Position numbers and translations under genes: made by a program. Under the pieces are notes generated by a model. The model worked only from the letters and a program-made list of their open reading frames with translations. It was not told the DNA's origin and made no database searches. DNA of 64,000 bases. Source: DASXHY01 sp036272195. Lineage in GTDB: Bacteria > Verrucomicrobiota > Verrucomicrobiia > Limisphaerales > DASXHY01. The stretch's first letter is position 1, and each line of letters starts with the position of its first letter. Positions 1 to 8,443 of the stretch are shown piece by piece. The stretch is taken from assembly GCA_036272195.1 (NCBI GenBank), contig DATAZE010000058.1, positions 38,981-102,980 on the forward strand, written 5' to 3'.

Positions 1-168
1 CAGGAAGGATACGGAGCTTTCACGATTGGAATGTCGAGTGTAGCCGATACCAAAAACTATATTGCCACACAGAACGAACATCATCAGAAGAAAACGTTCC
101 AGGAAAAGTTTCGTTCCTTTCTGGATAAGCACGGTTTGTCGTATGATGCAGCGACCTTGTGGGACTAA
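1..168 (+). CDS. IS200-like (Y1/REP-associated) transposase, C-terminal end only
   Basis: Frame 1 is open from the window edge to TAA at 166-168 and encodes 55 residues starting QEGYGAFTIG. It carries the pattern EGYGAF, then a D-x-x-x-N-YI segment, then EHHQKKTFQEKF, which is typical of the C-terminal end of IS200-like HUH transposases, including REP-associated ones. These enzymes cut and join single-stranded DNA at hairpins. The catalytic HUH and tyrosine motifs lie outside the window. Small hairpins follow directly downstream, as expected for a REP-associated transposase. The family call rests on this C-terminal pattern only. Confidence 0.75.
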   Translation, partial: QEGYGAFTIGMSSVADTKNYIATQNEHHQKKTFQEKFRSFLDKHGLSYDAATLWD

Positions 169-3100
169 TTTCTGCCGTCCCTGCGGGACTCGACGACGCT
201 CCGGCGTTCATCCCAGCGATGAATCGCTGGGCTATTTTCTTTCGTCCTTACGGACTGGGCTGGTTGCTTTCGCGATATTTATATTCCTGTCGTTTATTCT
301 TTCGTCGACACCGCTTTTTGCCGATGACGCTGGCTTCGGCCCATCGATTTCCGTTCCGCGTGATTTGCCTGAAAACGATCCGCATGGTTTGCCCGCGCGA
401 AATTGGATCGATCAAACTCGCGAAGAGGCCACGCACAAAAGCCTGGGCTGCCTCGAATGCCATAAAGGCATTGAAAACACATCCATGCACGTCAGCCCAA
501 ACGTCGTGCTCGGCTGCATCGATTGCCATGGCGGCAATCCGACACCCGGCCTCACTCAATACAAGGCGCATGTTCAACCGTCGCACCCGGAATTCTGGCC
601 CACCTCCGCCAATCCGGCTGACGCCGACGTGCTGCTCAATCAGGAATCGCCGGAATTCATCCGGTTTGTGAACCCCGGCGATTTGCGCGTGGCGCAACAG
701 ACCTGCGGCGTCTGTCATCAGCAAGCGGTCGGGCACGTGTGGCTCAGCATGATGAACCACGGCGCCACGCTCTGGGGCGCGGCGCTATATAATAATGGCG
801 CGTTTCCGTTGAAGAATTATCGCTACGGCCAGGCCTATGGGCCGAATGGCGAGCCGTTGAAGCTGATAAATCCTCACACGCCCACGCCCGAAGAAACGCG
901 ATTGCACGGAATTTTGCCGTTCATCGAACCGCCGCCGCGTTTTCCCATCGCGCAACCGAGCAATATCCTTCGCATCTTCGAAAAGGGCGGCGAGAAGCAA
1001 TTGCAACTCGGCATTCCCAATTCCGAAGAGGAGCCGGGGCATCCTGCGCGCCGTTTGTCCGAGCGCGGATTCGGCACGTTGAACCGGATTGATCCCGTTT
1101 TTCTCAACATCCAAAAAATGCGCCTGCATGATCCGCTGCTCGGCTTCATGGGCTCGAACAATCATCCCGGCGATTACCGGAGCAGCGGCTGCTCGGCCTG
1201 CCACGTGATTTACGCGAACGATCGCTCGCCCTCGCAGTCCGGCTGGTATTCCAAGTACGGCAATCAGGGCCTCAGTTTCAGCGGCGATCAATCCGGCCTG
1301 CGCCACGATGAACGCGGCCACCCGATTCACCACGAATTGACGCGCTCGATTCCCAGCAGCCAATGCATGGTCTGCCACATGCACCAGGGCAATTTATTCG
1401 TGAACCCGTTCCTTGGTTACACCTGGTGGGACCAGGAATCTGACGGCGAGTTCATGTATCCGAACCCGGACAATCCGATTGCCAACGACCCGCATTTCCG
1501 CGGCAGCCGCTCGCTCGCGCAAATGACGCAGCAGCACAATCCCACGGACGAAGAATTTGTTAATTCCATTCGCAACAATCCCGAAGCCGCCGCGGCACGC
1601 GGGTTGTGGGGCAATTTGGATTTTCTGGAAAAAACCGCTGAGTTGAATCCGAAACTCAAGAACACGCAATTCGCCGATTATCACGGCCACGGCTGGATTT
1701 TCCGCGCCGTATTCAAGCACGATCGCCAGGGCAACCTTCGCGATCTCGACGACAACATTATCCCGCACGATGATCCGGATAAATGGGCCAAGGCCGTGCA
1801 CTTGAAGGACGCGCACCTCGCGCACGGCATGCAATGCGTGGATTGCCATTTCGAAGCCGACGCCCACGGCAACGGCAATCTCTACGGCGACCCGCGCGCC
1901 GCCACAACCATCGAGTGCATTGACTGCCACGGGACTATTTTGAAACGCCCGAGCCTCCAAACCACAGGCAATGGCGGCCAGATTGATTTGAATCAAAGTT
2001 CAACACCTTCGGGTCCGCGCTTTATCTGGGAAGGCAAAAAACTCTTTCAACGCTCCATGATGAGCCCGGATGTGCGCTGGGAAATTCCGCAAACGATGGA
2101 CACGATCGACCCGGCGTCATCCCACTACAATCCGAAATCCGCGTACGCGAAAACGCTGCGGCGCGAGGGCAAGGAATGGGGAGATGCCCCGAATGGTGAA
2201 AAATGCTCCCGCGAACTGGCGCATGACAATTCCAACATCTCCTGCCAGGTCTGTCACAGCTCATGGGCCACGAGCTGCTTCGGCTGCCACTTGCCCATGC
2301 GCGCAAATCAACGGGCGCCGGCCAATAAGTTCGAAGGCGTCACCACCCGCAATTTCACCACGTACAACCCGCAGGTCGTCCGCGACGACGTTTTCCAACT
2401 CGGCATTGACGCCACTTACAAGAATCACCGGCTCGCCATATTGCGGTCGTCATCCGCCGTGATCGTCGGCTCGCAGAACGCGAATCGTGAATGGGTTTAT
2501 TCGCAGCAACAAACCGTGAGCGCCGAAGGCTACAGCGGCCAGGCGTTCAACCCGCATTTTCCGCACACCACGAGCGGCGTCGGCACGACCAAGACCTGCA
2601 CCGATTGCCATCTTTCGAAGGAGAATGACAACAACGCGTGGATGACTCAATTGCTCGGCTTCGGCACGGGCGCGGTGAATTTCTTCGGCCGCTACGCGTA
2701 CGTCGGCGAGGGCAAAGGCGGGTTTGATGCCGTCGCGTGGACCGAGCAGGAGGAACCGCAAGCCGCCTTCGGCAGTCATTTGCAGAAGATTGCTTACCCC
2801 GCTGATTACGCACAACACGAGACCAACCACGGCGTTCTCACCGAAGCCTATCACCATCACGGGAAGGAAATTCTCGATCTGACATTGCGCGGCGAATATC
2901 TCTACACGGCCAACGGTGAAGACGGCTTTGAAGTTTTCGACGTGGCGAACATCGATCAAAAAGGTTTCTCCGAACGCATTGTGAGCGCGCCCGTTTCGCC
3001 GCTTGGCCAGCGGACTTACGTGCGGACGAAATACGCCACTTCCGTCACGCTGCCGAGCACGCTGGGCATCGATCCGTTGCGGCAGCATTACCCGGAAATT

Positions 3101-4231
3101 TCCAAGGCTGAAATTAGTGGCACGGGCGTCCCGCCCGTGCGAAGCGCTCAAGAAACACACGGGCGAGACGCCCGTGCCACTACGAGCGACATTTACACGG
3201 GCAACGAAGAACAGCCCATCAGCCTCATCTACACCTGGGCGTTTATCACCGACCGCGAAGAGGGCCTGGTCATGTGCAGCGTCGGGACGCTGGTGGACGG
3301 CCAGCCTGACAACAACTTTTTGGATAAGGAAAAAATCATTCGTTACAACCCGGACGGCAAACTCACCGGCGCCATGCATTCTTTCATGGCCGGAACGAAT
3401 TTATTCGTGGTCGGCAAAAACGGCCTCTTCGTGCTCGGTCTGAGCTACACGGAATTGAAGGCGCCGACGATGGTTGCCGAATTGAGCGATCACGAATTCA
3501 AAAACCCCCGCGCGGTGGGCGTGCAATTCCGTTACGCTTTCGTGACTGACGAAGAAGGCTTCAAAGTCGTGGACATCACCGATCCGGCGCATCCGAAATT
3601 GATTCCGGGCGCCACGGTGCCGCTCAAACACGCCCAGCGCTTTTACCTCGCGCGCACTTACGCTTACGTGGCAGATGGCGAGGACGGCCTCGCATTCATC
3701 GACATCACCAATCCAGAGAAACCGAAACTGGAACGCCTCTACACCGCCGATGGCGCGCTCAACGACGTTCGTGCCGTGCAAGTCGGCTCCATCAGCGCAT
3801 CGGAATTTGCGCTTGTCGCCGATGGAAAGAACGGCTTGCGGGTCATTCAACTCATCTCGCCAGAAAACGTCCCCGGTCACATGGGCTTCAGTCCCGCGCC
3901 GAATCCGAAATTGATTGCGACTTATCCCACGAGCGGCCCGGCGCTCGCGGTTTCGCGCGGTCTTGACCGCGACCGCGTCGTCGATGAAACTGGCAATCAA
4001 ACCGTGGTTTTTGGCCGGCGCGGCTCGCGTCCGTTCCACCTTGATGAAATGGAAAAATTTTATCGGCATGAAGATGGCAGTCTGTATCAGGTGGAAGACG
4101 TCGTCGCCCGCGCGGGCAAACTCCAAGCTCGCGATGGAACCGAACTTCCCGCGCCTGCCCGATTCGCAGCGCCACCTGAACCCACTCTTTCGTCACCTCC
4201 ACAAAACCGCCTCGTTCGCCGGGGCAATTGA
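143..4231 (+). CDS. Secreted ten-haem cytochrome c with C-terminal LVIVD-type beta-propeller
   Basis: The predicted protein has a hydrophobic signal segment (about 260-320), then ten CXXCH haem-binding motifs between about 449 and 2611: CLECH, CIDCH, CGVCH, CSACH, CMVCH, CVDCH, CIDCH, CQVCH, CFGCH and CTDCH. From about 2860 to 3880 there are propeller-type repeats such as YTANGEDGFEVFDV, FVTDEEGFKVVDITDP and YVADGEDGLAFIDITNP, which resemble LVIVD repeats. It is probably an exported electron-transfer protein; donor and acceptor are unknown. The start is uncertain: the only in-frame ATGs upstream of the signal peptide are 143 and 146, inside the transposase tail, and no GTG or TTG lies between them and the signal peptide. 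A 66-base palindromic element sits in frame at 3116-3181. The gene is followed after 28 bases by the Gfo/Idh/MocA gene. Confidence 0.8.
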   Translation: MMQRPCGTNFCRPCGTRRRSGVHPSDESLGYFLSSLRTGLVAFAIFIFLSFILSSTPLFADDAGFGPSISVPRDLPENDPHGLPARNWIDQTREEATHKSLGCLECHKGIENTSMHVSPNVVLGCIDCHGGNPTPGLTQYKAHVQPSHPEFWPTSANPADADVLLNQESPEFIRFVNPGDLRVAQQTCGVCHQQAVGHVWLSMMNHGATLWGAALYNNGAFPLKNYRYGQAYGPNGEPLKLINPHTPTPEETRLHGILPFIEPPPRFPIAQPSNILRIFEKGGEKQLQLGIPNSEEEPGHPARRLSERGFGTLNRIDPVFLNIQKMRLHDPLLGFMGSNNHPGDYRSSGCSACHVIYANDRSPSQSGWYSKYGNQGLSFSGDQSGLRHDERGHPIHHELTRSIPSSQCMVCHMHQGNLFVNPFLGYTWWDQESDGEFMYPNPDNPIANDPHFRGSRSLAQMTQQHNPTDEEFVNSIRNNPEAAAARGLWGNLDFLEKTAELNPKLKNTQFADYHGHGWIFRAVFKHDRQGNLRDLDDNIIPHDDPDKWAKAVHLKDAHLAHGMQCVDCHFEADAHGNGNLYGDPRAATTIECIDCHGTILKRPSLQTTGNGGQIDLNQSSTPSGPRFIWEGKKLFQRSMMSPDVRWEIPQTMDTIDPASSHYNPKSAYAKTLRREGKEWGDAPNGEKCSRELAHDNSNISCQVCHSSWATSCFGCHLPMRANQRAPANKFEGVTTRNFTTYNPQVVRDDVFQLGIDATYKNHRLAILRSSSAVIVGSQNANREWVYSQQQTVSAEGYSGQAFNPHFPHTTSGVGTTKTCTDCHLSKENDNNAWMTQLLGFGTGAVNFFGRYAYVGEGKGGFDAVAWTEQEEPQAAFGSHLQKIAYPADYAQHETNHGVLTEAYHHHGKEILDLTLRGEYLYTANGEDGFEVFDVANIDQKGFSERIVSAPVSPLGQRTYVRTKYATSVTLPSTLGIDPLRQHYPEISKAEISGTGVPPVRSAQETHGRDARATTSDIYTGNEEQPISLIYTWAFITDREEGLVMCSVGTLVDGQPDNNFLDKEKIIRYNPDGKLTGAMHSFMAGTNLFVVGKNGLFVLGLSYTELKAPTMVAELSDHEFKNPRAVGVQFRYAFVTDEEGFKVVDITDPAHPKLIPGATVPLKHAQRFYLARTYAYVADGEDGLAFIDITNPEKPKLERLYTADGALNDVRAVQVGSISASEFALVADGKNGLRVIQLISPENVPGHMGFSPAPNPKLIATYPTSGPALAVSRGLDRDRVVDETGNQTVVFGRRGSRPFHLDEMEKFYRHEDGSLYQVEDVVARAGKLQARDGTELPAPARFAAPPEPTLSSPPQNRLVRRGN
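177..255. repeat. Cluster of three short hairpins after the transposase (REP-like)
   Basis: Three perfect inverted repeats lie within 80 bases. They are 177-189 (gtccc/gggac, 3-base loop), 212-231 (cccagcga/tcgctggg, 4-base loop) and 244-255 (gtcc/ggac). Clustered hairpins directly after an IS200-like transposase fit a REP-type substrate. The cluster ends just before the hydrophobic signal peptide of the cytochrome gene. Confidence 0.6.
3116..3181. repeat. 66-bp palindromic element inserted in frame in the cytochrome gene
   Basis: The outer arms agtggcacgggcgtc (3116-3130) and gacgcccgtgccact (3167-3181) are perfectly complementary over 15 bases, and an inner pair (cgcccgtg/cacgggcg) can also form. 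The element is exactly 22 codons long and contains no stop in the coding frame. It adds a GTGVPPV...HGRDARAT-like stretch between the haem part and the propeller. Confidence 0.8.
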
Positions 4232-4259
4232 TTAGAATGTTTCTCAAAAGAAATTACTT

Positions 4260-5357
4260 ATGAAAAAACTCCGTTTCGCCATCGCCGCGCTTTGCGCACT
4301 CCTGGCCATCACCGCCCGTTCGCAAGAAGAGAAGCCGCCCGTCCGCATCGCCATCATTGGCCTGAGCCACGACCACGCCTACGGCTTTTTACCGCGATTG
4401 CCGGAGCGAAAAGATGTAGTGCTCGTGGGAATCGTGGAAACGAACACCGACCTGATTCAACGCTACAGCAAACGATACCATCTCGACCCCGGCCTGTTCT
4501 TTCCCAACGCCGAAGCACTATTGGCTCACACCAATGTCCAGGCTGTTGCTGCTTTTGGCAGCGTCTTTGAGCATCGGCAGGTGGTGGAGGAATTCGCGCC
4601 GCATCATATCGACGTGATGATGGAAAAACCGCTGGCCGTGAACATGAAACACGCGCGCGCCATCGAAGCCGCCGCGAAGAAATACGGCATCCAGGTCATC
4701 GTGAATTACGAGACGACGTGGTATCCCGGCAACGCCGCCGCTTATGACATCGTGCAAAGCCATGCAATCGGTGATGTGCGGAAAATCGTGGCCCACTACG
4801 GCCACAACGGCCCCAAGGAAATCGGCTGCTCCACGAATTTTTTAAACTGGCTGACCGATCCAGTCCTGAACGGCGGCGGTGCGGTGGTTGATTTTGGTTG
4901 TTACGGCGCGGATTGGATCACCTGGCTGATGCATGGTGAAGCGCCGACTTCCGTGTTCGCGGTCACGCAACAAATCAAACCGGACGTGTATCCGAAAGTG
5001 GACGATGAAGCGACGATTGTTCTCACCTATCCCAAGGCGCAGGCGATCATTCAAGCCTCCTGGAACTGGCCGTTCAATCGCAAAGATATCGAAATCTACG
5101 GCCGTACCGGCTACGTGATAGTGCCGAACCCTGACTTGATGCACGTGCGGAAACCGGGCGAAGGCCAGGAGCACGACGTCACACCCCCGCCCATCGCCGG
5201 GCCGGATGCGGACCCGTTGTCCTATCTCCTCGCCGTCGTGCGTGGTGAAATCAAACCCGCCGGCCCGTCTTCGTTGGGGGTAAATTTGATCGCGATGGAA
5301 ATTCTGGACGCCGCCCGCGAATCCGCCCGCACCGGCAAGCGCGTCGAACTGAAATAA
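4260..5357 (+). CDS. Secreted Gfo/Idh/MocA family oxidoreductase
   Basis: 365 residues. Residues 1-21 form a signal peptide (MKKLRFAIAALCALLAITARS). A Rossmann beta-alpha-beta start follows, VRIAIIGLSHDHAYGF, with a less glycine-rich loop than usual. The family EKP motif is present (MMEKPLAVN), followed by an alpha/beta C-terminal dimerisation domain. Family members are NAD(P)-dependent dehydrogenases acting on sugars, inositols or their derivatives; the substrate here cannot be read from the sequence. Exported members are frequent in Verrucomicrobiota and Planctomycetota. It lies 28 bases after the cytochrome gene on the same strand, so it may be co-transcribed with it. Confidence 0.85.
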   Translation: MKKLRFAIAALCALLAITARSQEEKPPVRIAIIGLSHDHAYGFLPRLPERKDVVLVGIVETNTDLIQRYSKRYHLDPGLFFPNAEALLAHTNVQAVAAFGSVFEHRQVVEEFAPHHIDVMMEKPLAVNMKHARAIEAAAKKYGIQVIVNYETTWYPGNAAAYDIVQSHAIGDVRKIVAHYGHNGPKEIGCSTNFLNWLTDPVLNGGGAVVDFGCYGADWITWLMHGEAPTSVFAVTQQIKPDVYPKVDDEATIVLTYPKAQAIIQASWNWPFNRKDIEIYGRTGYVIVPNPDLMHVRKPGEGQEHDVTPPPIAGPDADPLSYLLAVVRGEIKPAGPSSLGVNLIAMEILDAARESARTGKRVELK

Positions 5358-5390
5358 TTTTAAACGCGCTGGCGCCGTTCAACCAATGAT

Positions 5391-5418
5391 GTAGCCGCCG
5401 ACGTTAGTCGGCGGCTAC
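5391..5418. terminator. 12-bp hairpin between convergent genes, probable bidirectional terminator
   Basis: The arms gtagccgccgac (5391-5402) and gtcggcggctac (5407-5418) are perfectly complementary around a 4-base loop, and a T-run follows at 5422-5426. It lies between the convergent Gfo/Idh and superoxide dismutase genes. The arm sequence is shared with palindromes at 40504 and 52856, so it is also a short member of a repeat family. Confidence 0.6.
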
Positions 5419-5442
5419 GGCATTTTTAGAGACGCGCTGAGT

Positions 5443-6171
5443 TCACGCGGCAAATTTGGCGTGACGTTCCGCGATGAAATCCCAGTTGATCACGTTCCAG
5501 AATGCGCCGATATATTCCGGCCGGCGATTTTGATATTTGAGATAGTAAGCGTGTTCCCAAACATCGAGGCCGAGGAGCGGCTGCCGGCCATGGCTCAGGG
5601 GCGAATCCTGGTTCGGTGAAGTTTCAATCTTTAAATCTCCGCCGTCCACGACAAGCCACGCCCAGCCACTGCCAAAAACCTTGGTCGCGGCTTCCGTGAA
5701 TTTATCCTTGAAGGCGCCGAAACTTCCAAAATTCTTGTCGATGGCTTTCCCCAATCCAGCGGACGGCGCGCCGCCGCCCTTTTTCAACATCTGCCAGAAC
5801 AACGAATGATTGAAATGACCACCACCGTGATTGCGGACGGCTATTCGGATTTTCTCCGGAATGAATTCCAAATCCCCGATCAATTCCTCGATCGATTTCT
5901 TGCCCAGATCGGGAAAGTCCCCAACAGCTTTGTTCAAGTTCGCGACATACGCGGCGTGATGTTTGTCGTGATGAATCTGCATGGTTTGCGCATCGATGTG
6001 CGGCTCCATCGCATCATAAGGATAGGACAGCGGCGGCAGCGTGAACGGACCGCTCGGAACCGCTGGCGAGGCGGGAGCGGTTTGGCTTTGGGCATTCGGC
6101 AGTATTGAGCCCACGGCACAAACCGTGACAGCCATGGCGGTGGTTTTAAGAGCTTTGCGTCGCGTCATCAT
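5443..6171 (-). CDS. Exported Fe/Mn superoxide dismutase
   Basis: 242 residues. The family fold and metal ligands are recognisable: His67 in MQIHHDKHH, His122 in NHSLFW, and Asp203 and His207 in DVWEHAYY. The G-rich GGGHFNHSLFW segment is seen in both Mn and Fe forms, so the metal cannot be fixed. The first 30 residues are an export signal with Arg-Arg at positions 4-5 and a hydrophobic stretch, consistent with Tat export of a folded metalloenzyme. This suggests it removes superoxide outside the cytoplasm. It is monocistronic and converges on the Gfo/Idh gene. Confidence 0.92.
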   Translation of the reverse strand: MMTRRKALKTTAMAVTVCAVGSILPNAQSQTAPASPAVPSGPFTLPPLSYPYDAMEPHIDAQTMQIHHDKHHAAYVANLNKAVGDFPDLGKKSIEELIGDLEFIPEKIRIAVRNHGGGHFNHSLFWQMLKKGGGAPSAGLGKAIDKNFGSFGAFKDKFTEAATKVFGSGWAWLVVDGGDLKIETSPNQDSPLSHGRQPLLGLDVWEHAYYLKYQNRRPEYIGAFWNVINWDFIAERHAKFAA

Positions 6172-6310
6172 AAATATCCTTTTGTTGTTCGGGCAACTTT
6201 TACGGTTTACGAGTGGTTCGCCTCATCTTTCCCCTGCGAGGCAACTTATGCAAGTCATGGAAATGCATCACGACGGCTATGATCGAATCCGTCACTCCGG
6301 GAATTTTGAC

Positions 6311-7165
6311 CTACCGGACCTGCTTGAAAAGTTTTCTCAGGAATTTTAATCCGCCAATGGCAATTTCGTCGCGAGTCGGTTCCATGCGGCGCCAGACAGC
6401 GGCACTGCGGGCGATGTCCGGAACATCCAAAGTCACCGATTCAATCACCACGTCCCCTTTATATCGAATCGCCCCCAGCGCCTTCGCAAAACCCCGCCAA
6501 TCCGTATCGTCATTTCCAGGTGTGCCCCGGTCGCGGCCGCAAACGTGAAGGTGCGCGAGATGTTTTCCCGCTTTGCGGATGGCCTTCGCCATTGATTTTT
6601 CCTCGATGTTCGCATGAAAAGTGTCCAGGTGCAGCTTCAACGCGGGACTGCCCACCTCCTCAATCAACCTGGCCCCCTGTTCCAGCGTGTTGAGAAAATC
6701 AGTTTCAAAACGATTCAGCGGTTCGACGCAAACAAGTTTCCCCCGCTCTTCCGCGTACTTCGCCACGATTCTCAAATTGCGCACGACCGTTTTCCATTGC
6801 TCCCGGTAATCTTTGGGAGCCACCGCCTCCGCCCGGCCCACGTAAGAATAAATCGGCCCGCCCAGCACCGGGCAATCGAGCGCCACCATTTGATCCAGCA
6901 GCGCACAAAGAAATTTCACACCGTTCCGCTGACTGGCGGGGAAGCCGCGCAAATCGCGGTCCGGATTCATGGCTCCGCAGATGGAACCACAGACTAATCC
7001 CTGTTTTTCCAACTCACTCTTTATAAATGCTGGATCAATGTGCGAAGGGTCTTGAATCAGAAGTTCCACCGCGTCGAATCCCCATTTTTTGAACCGGCGA
7101 AAAAGATTCGCGTTCTCGTTTTTAAACGGAAAGACGAACAGCACCGTGTTAACACTTAGTCTCAT
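6311..7165 (-). CDS. Sugar phosphate isomerase/epimerase family protein (AP endonuclease 2 TIM barrel)
   Basis: About 284 residues from the ATG at 7165 (MRLSVNT). An upstream ATG at 7195 is in frame, but the 7165 start has a purine-rich aaagag just before it and begins directly on the first barrel strand. Barrel motifs include GFDAVELLI, VCVEPLNRFETDFLNT, LKLHLDTFHANIEE, HLHVCGRDRGTPG and GDVVIESV. The Glu, Asp, His and Glu positions match the metal site of D-psicose/tagatose 3-epimerase-like enzymes. The likely role is intracellular ketose or inosose isomerisation, with unknown substrate. It lies 38 bases downstream of a GntR/LacI regulator gene on the same strand. Confidence 0.8.
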   Translation of the reverse strand: MRLSVNTVLFVFPFKNENANLFRRFKKWGFDAVELLIQDPSHIDPAFIKSELEKQGLVCGSICGAMNPDRDLRGFPASQRNGVKFLCALLDQMVALDCPVLGGPIYSYVGRAEAVAPKDYREQWKTVVRNLRIVAKYAEERGKLVCVEPLNRFETDFLNTLEQGARLIEEVGSPALKLHLDTFHANIEEKSMAKAIRKAGKHLAHLHVCGRDRGTPGNDDTDWRGFAKALGAIRYKGDVVIESVTLDVPDIARSAAVWRRMEPTRDEIAIGGLKFLRKLFKQVR

Positions 7166-7203
7166 GCTCTTTGGTGAGGTGATATTCGCGCCCACCGGTT
7201 AAA

Positions 7204-8334
7204 TCAACGACGAACTGGCGAATTTTTCCGCGACAAATACGCGCCGCAGGATTCGCGGATGACGAGTTGCGGAGCCAGCAGGACGTTCCGCGGCGGAAGC
7301 GTTGGCTCCGCGATGCGGCTGAGCATCGTTTGAAAGGCTGTGACCGCGATGTCTTTGCACGGTTGCCGGATGGTCGTCAATGGAACGCTGACCAGCGTCG
7401 CGTATTTCGCATCGTCAAAGCCCGCCACGCGCACGTCCTCCGGTACGCGCCAGCGATTGTGTTCAATGGTCCGAATCAATTGCGCCGCCGTCAGGTCATT
7501 GGCGCAAATAATCGCATCCCACCTTTTTCCGGCCATGAGGGAACAGACAAATTTGGAGTCTTGCGGATCACCCGTCTGCAACCAATCCGGCTGCACTTCG
7601 ATTTTATTGCGCGCGAGCGCTTCCCGCACTCCGGCAAATCTCCGCTCCACCGTCGGCGCCGAAAGCGGCCGCATGACAAACGCGATATCTTTGCAGCCGA
7701 GCTTGATTAAATGTTCCGCCAGCAAATAACCCGCGGCCACGTTGTCCAATCCCACCACGTCGAATCTCCCGCTCCTGGGAAAAGCGGCGAGATCGCGGTC
7801 CAGTAGCACCAGCGCAATCCCGGCCTCGCTGAATTGTTCCGAAATGCTGCGATTGACCTCATCCTGACCTTCGGTCAATTCGAACGGCGCAAAAAACACG
7901 CCGGCCACGCGCCGCTCAATGAACTGCTCACAAAGTTCGCGTGCATGTTCGCGGCTCCCGTCCTGGTCCAGCCGCGGATGAGACGAACCTCCCCAGAGCA
8001 GCGTGTACTCGCTCCTTCGTCCCAGGCTGGCGAGTTCGCCGCAGATAATTTCAAAAATTTCCGTCGTTCCCAGCCCCGGAATCAGCAGGCCTATCTGCCG
8101 CGTCGCCACCGCCACGCGTTTTTTATCGCGCACAAAAGTTCCCGCTCCGGCCCGGCGCTCGATAATTCCTTCCGCCATCAAATCGCGAAAGGCCCGCGCG
8201 ACCGTCGGCCGCGAAACTTTGAATTGAGTGGATAACTGCGCTTCGCTCGGCAACCGATCGGCCGCGCCATATTTGCCCGCGGCGATTTGAGTGAGCAAAT
8301 ATTTCGAGATATCGGAGTGCTTATGCGCGTTCAT
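7204..8334 (-). CDS. GntR-LacI chimeric transcriptional regulator (AraR-like)
   Basis: 376 residues in two parts. Residues 1-70 are a GntR winged helix-turn-helix (YGAADRLPSEAQLSTQFKVS, then RPTVARAFRDLMAEGIIERR...GTFV). From about 78 there is a LacI-type sugar-binding domain (QIGLLIPGL, FFAPFE, VVGLDNVAAGYLLAEHLIKLG, CANDLTAAQLI, VRVAGFDDAKYA, LTTIRQPC). This arrangement matches AraR of Bacillus, where sugar binding releases the operator. It is transcribed ahead of the isomerase gene and divergently from the prepilin-like gene. Two TGT-N4-ACA boxes lie just upstream (8348-8378), suggesting autoregulation. The effector sugar is unknown. Confidence 0.88.
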   Translation of the reverse strand: MNAHKHSDISKYLLTQIAAGKYGAADRLPSEAQLSTQFKVSRPTVARAFRDLMAEGIIERRAGAGTFVRDKKRVAVATRQIGLLIPGLGTTEIFEIICGELASLGRRSEYTLLWGGSSHPRLDQDGSREHARELCEQFIERRVAGVFFAPFELTEGQDEVNRSISEQFSEAGIALVLLDRDLAAFPRSGRFDVVGLDNVAAGYLLAEHLIKLGCKDIAFVMRPLSAPTVERRFAGVREALARNKIEVQPDWLQTGDPQDSKFVCSLMAGKRWDAIICANDLTAAQLIRTIEHNRWRVPEDVRVAGFDDAKYATLVSVPLTTIRQPCKDIAVTAFQTMLSRIAEPTLPPRNVLLAPQLVIRESCGAYLSRKNSPVRR

Positions 8335-8347
8335 GTGAGACGATGTG

Positions 8348-8378
8348 TGTACTTACAACCGCAAATCCTGTAATGACA
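8348..8378. promoter_or_regulatory. Two candidate GntR-type operators 21 bp apart
   Basis: tgtacttaca (8348-8357) and tgtaatgaca (8369-8378) both fit TGT-N4-ACA and start 21 bases apart, two helical turns. They lie 14 and 35 bases upstream of the regulator start. The first, read as ttgtaagtacac on the minus strand, resembles the known AraR operator core TTGTACGTACAA. Assignment to this regulator is inferred from position and family. Confidence 0.45.
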
Positions 8379-8443
8379 TCTTTCTGCCAAGCTGTCTAGT
8401 CTGGATTTGCGTTCTTTTCCGATGCGGAGGAAAAATTGTATAG

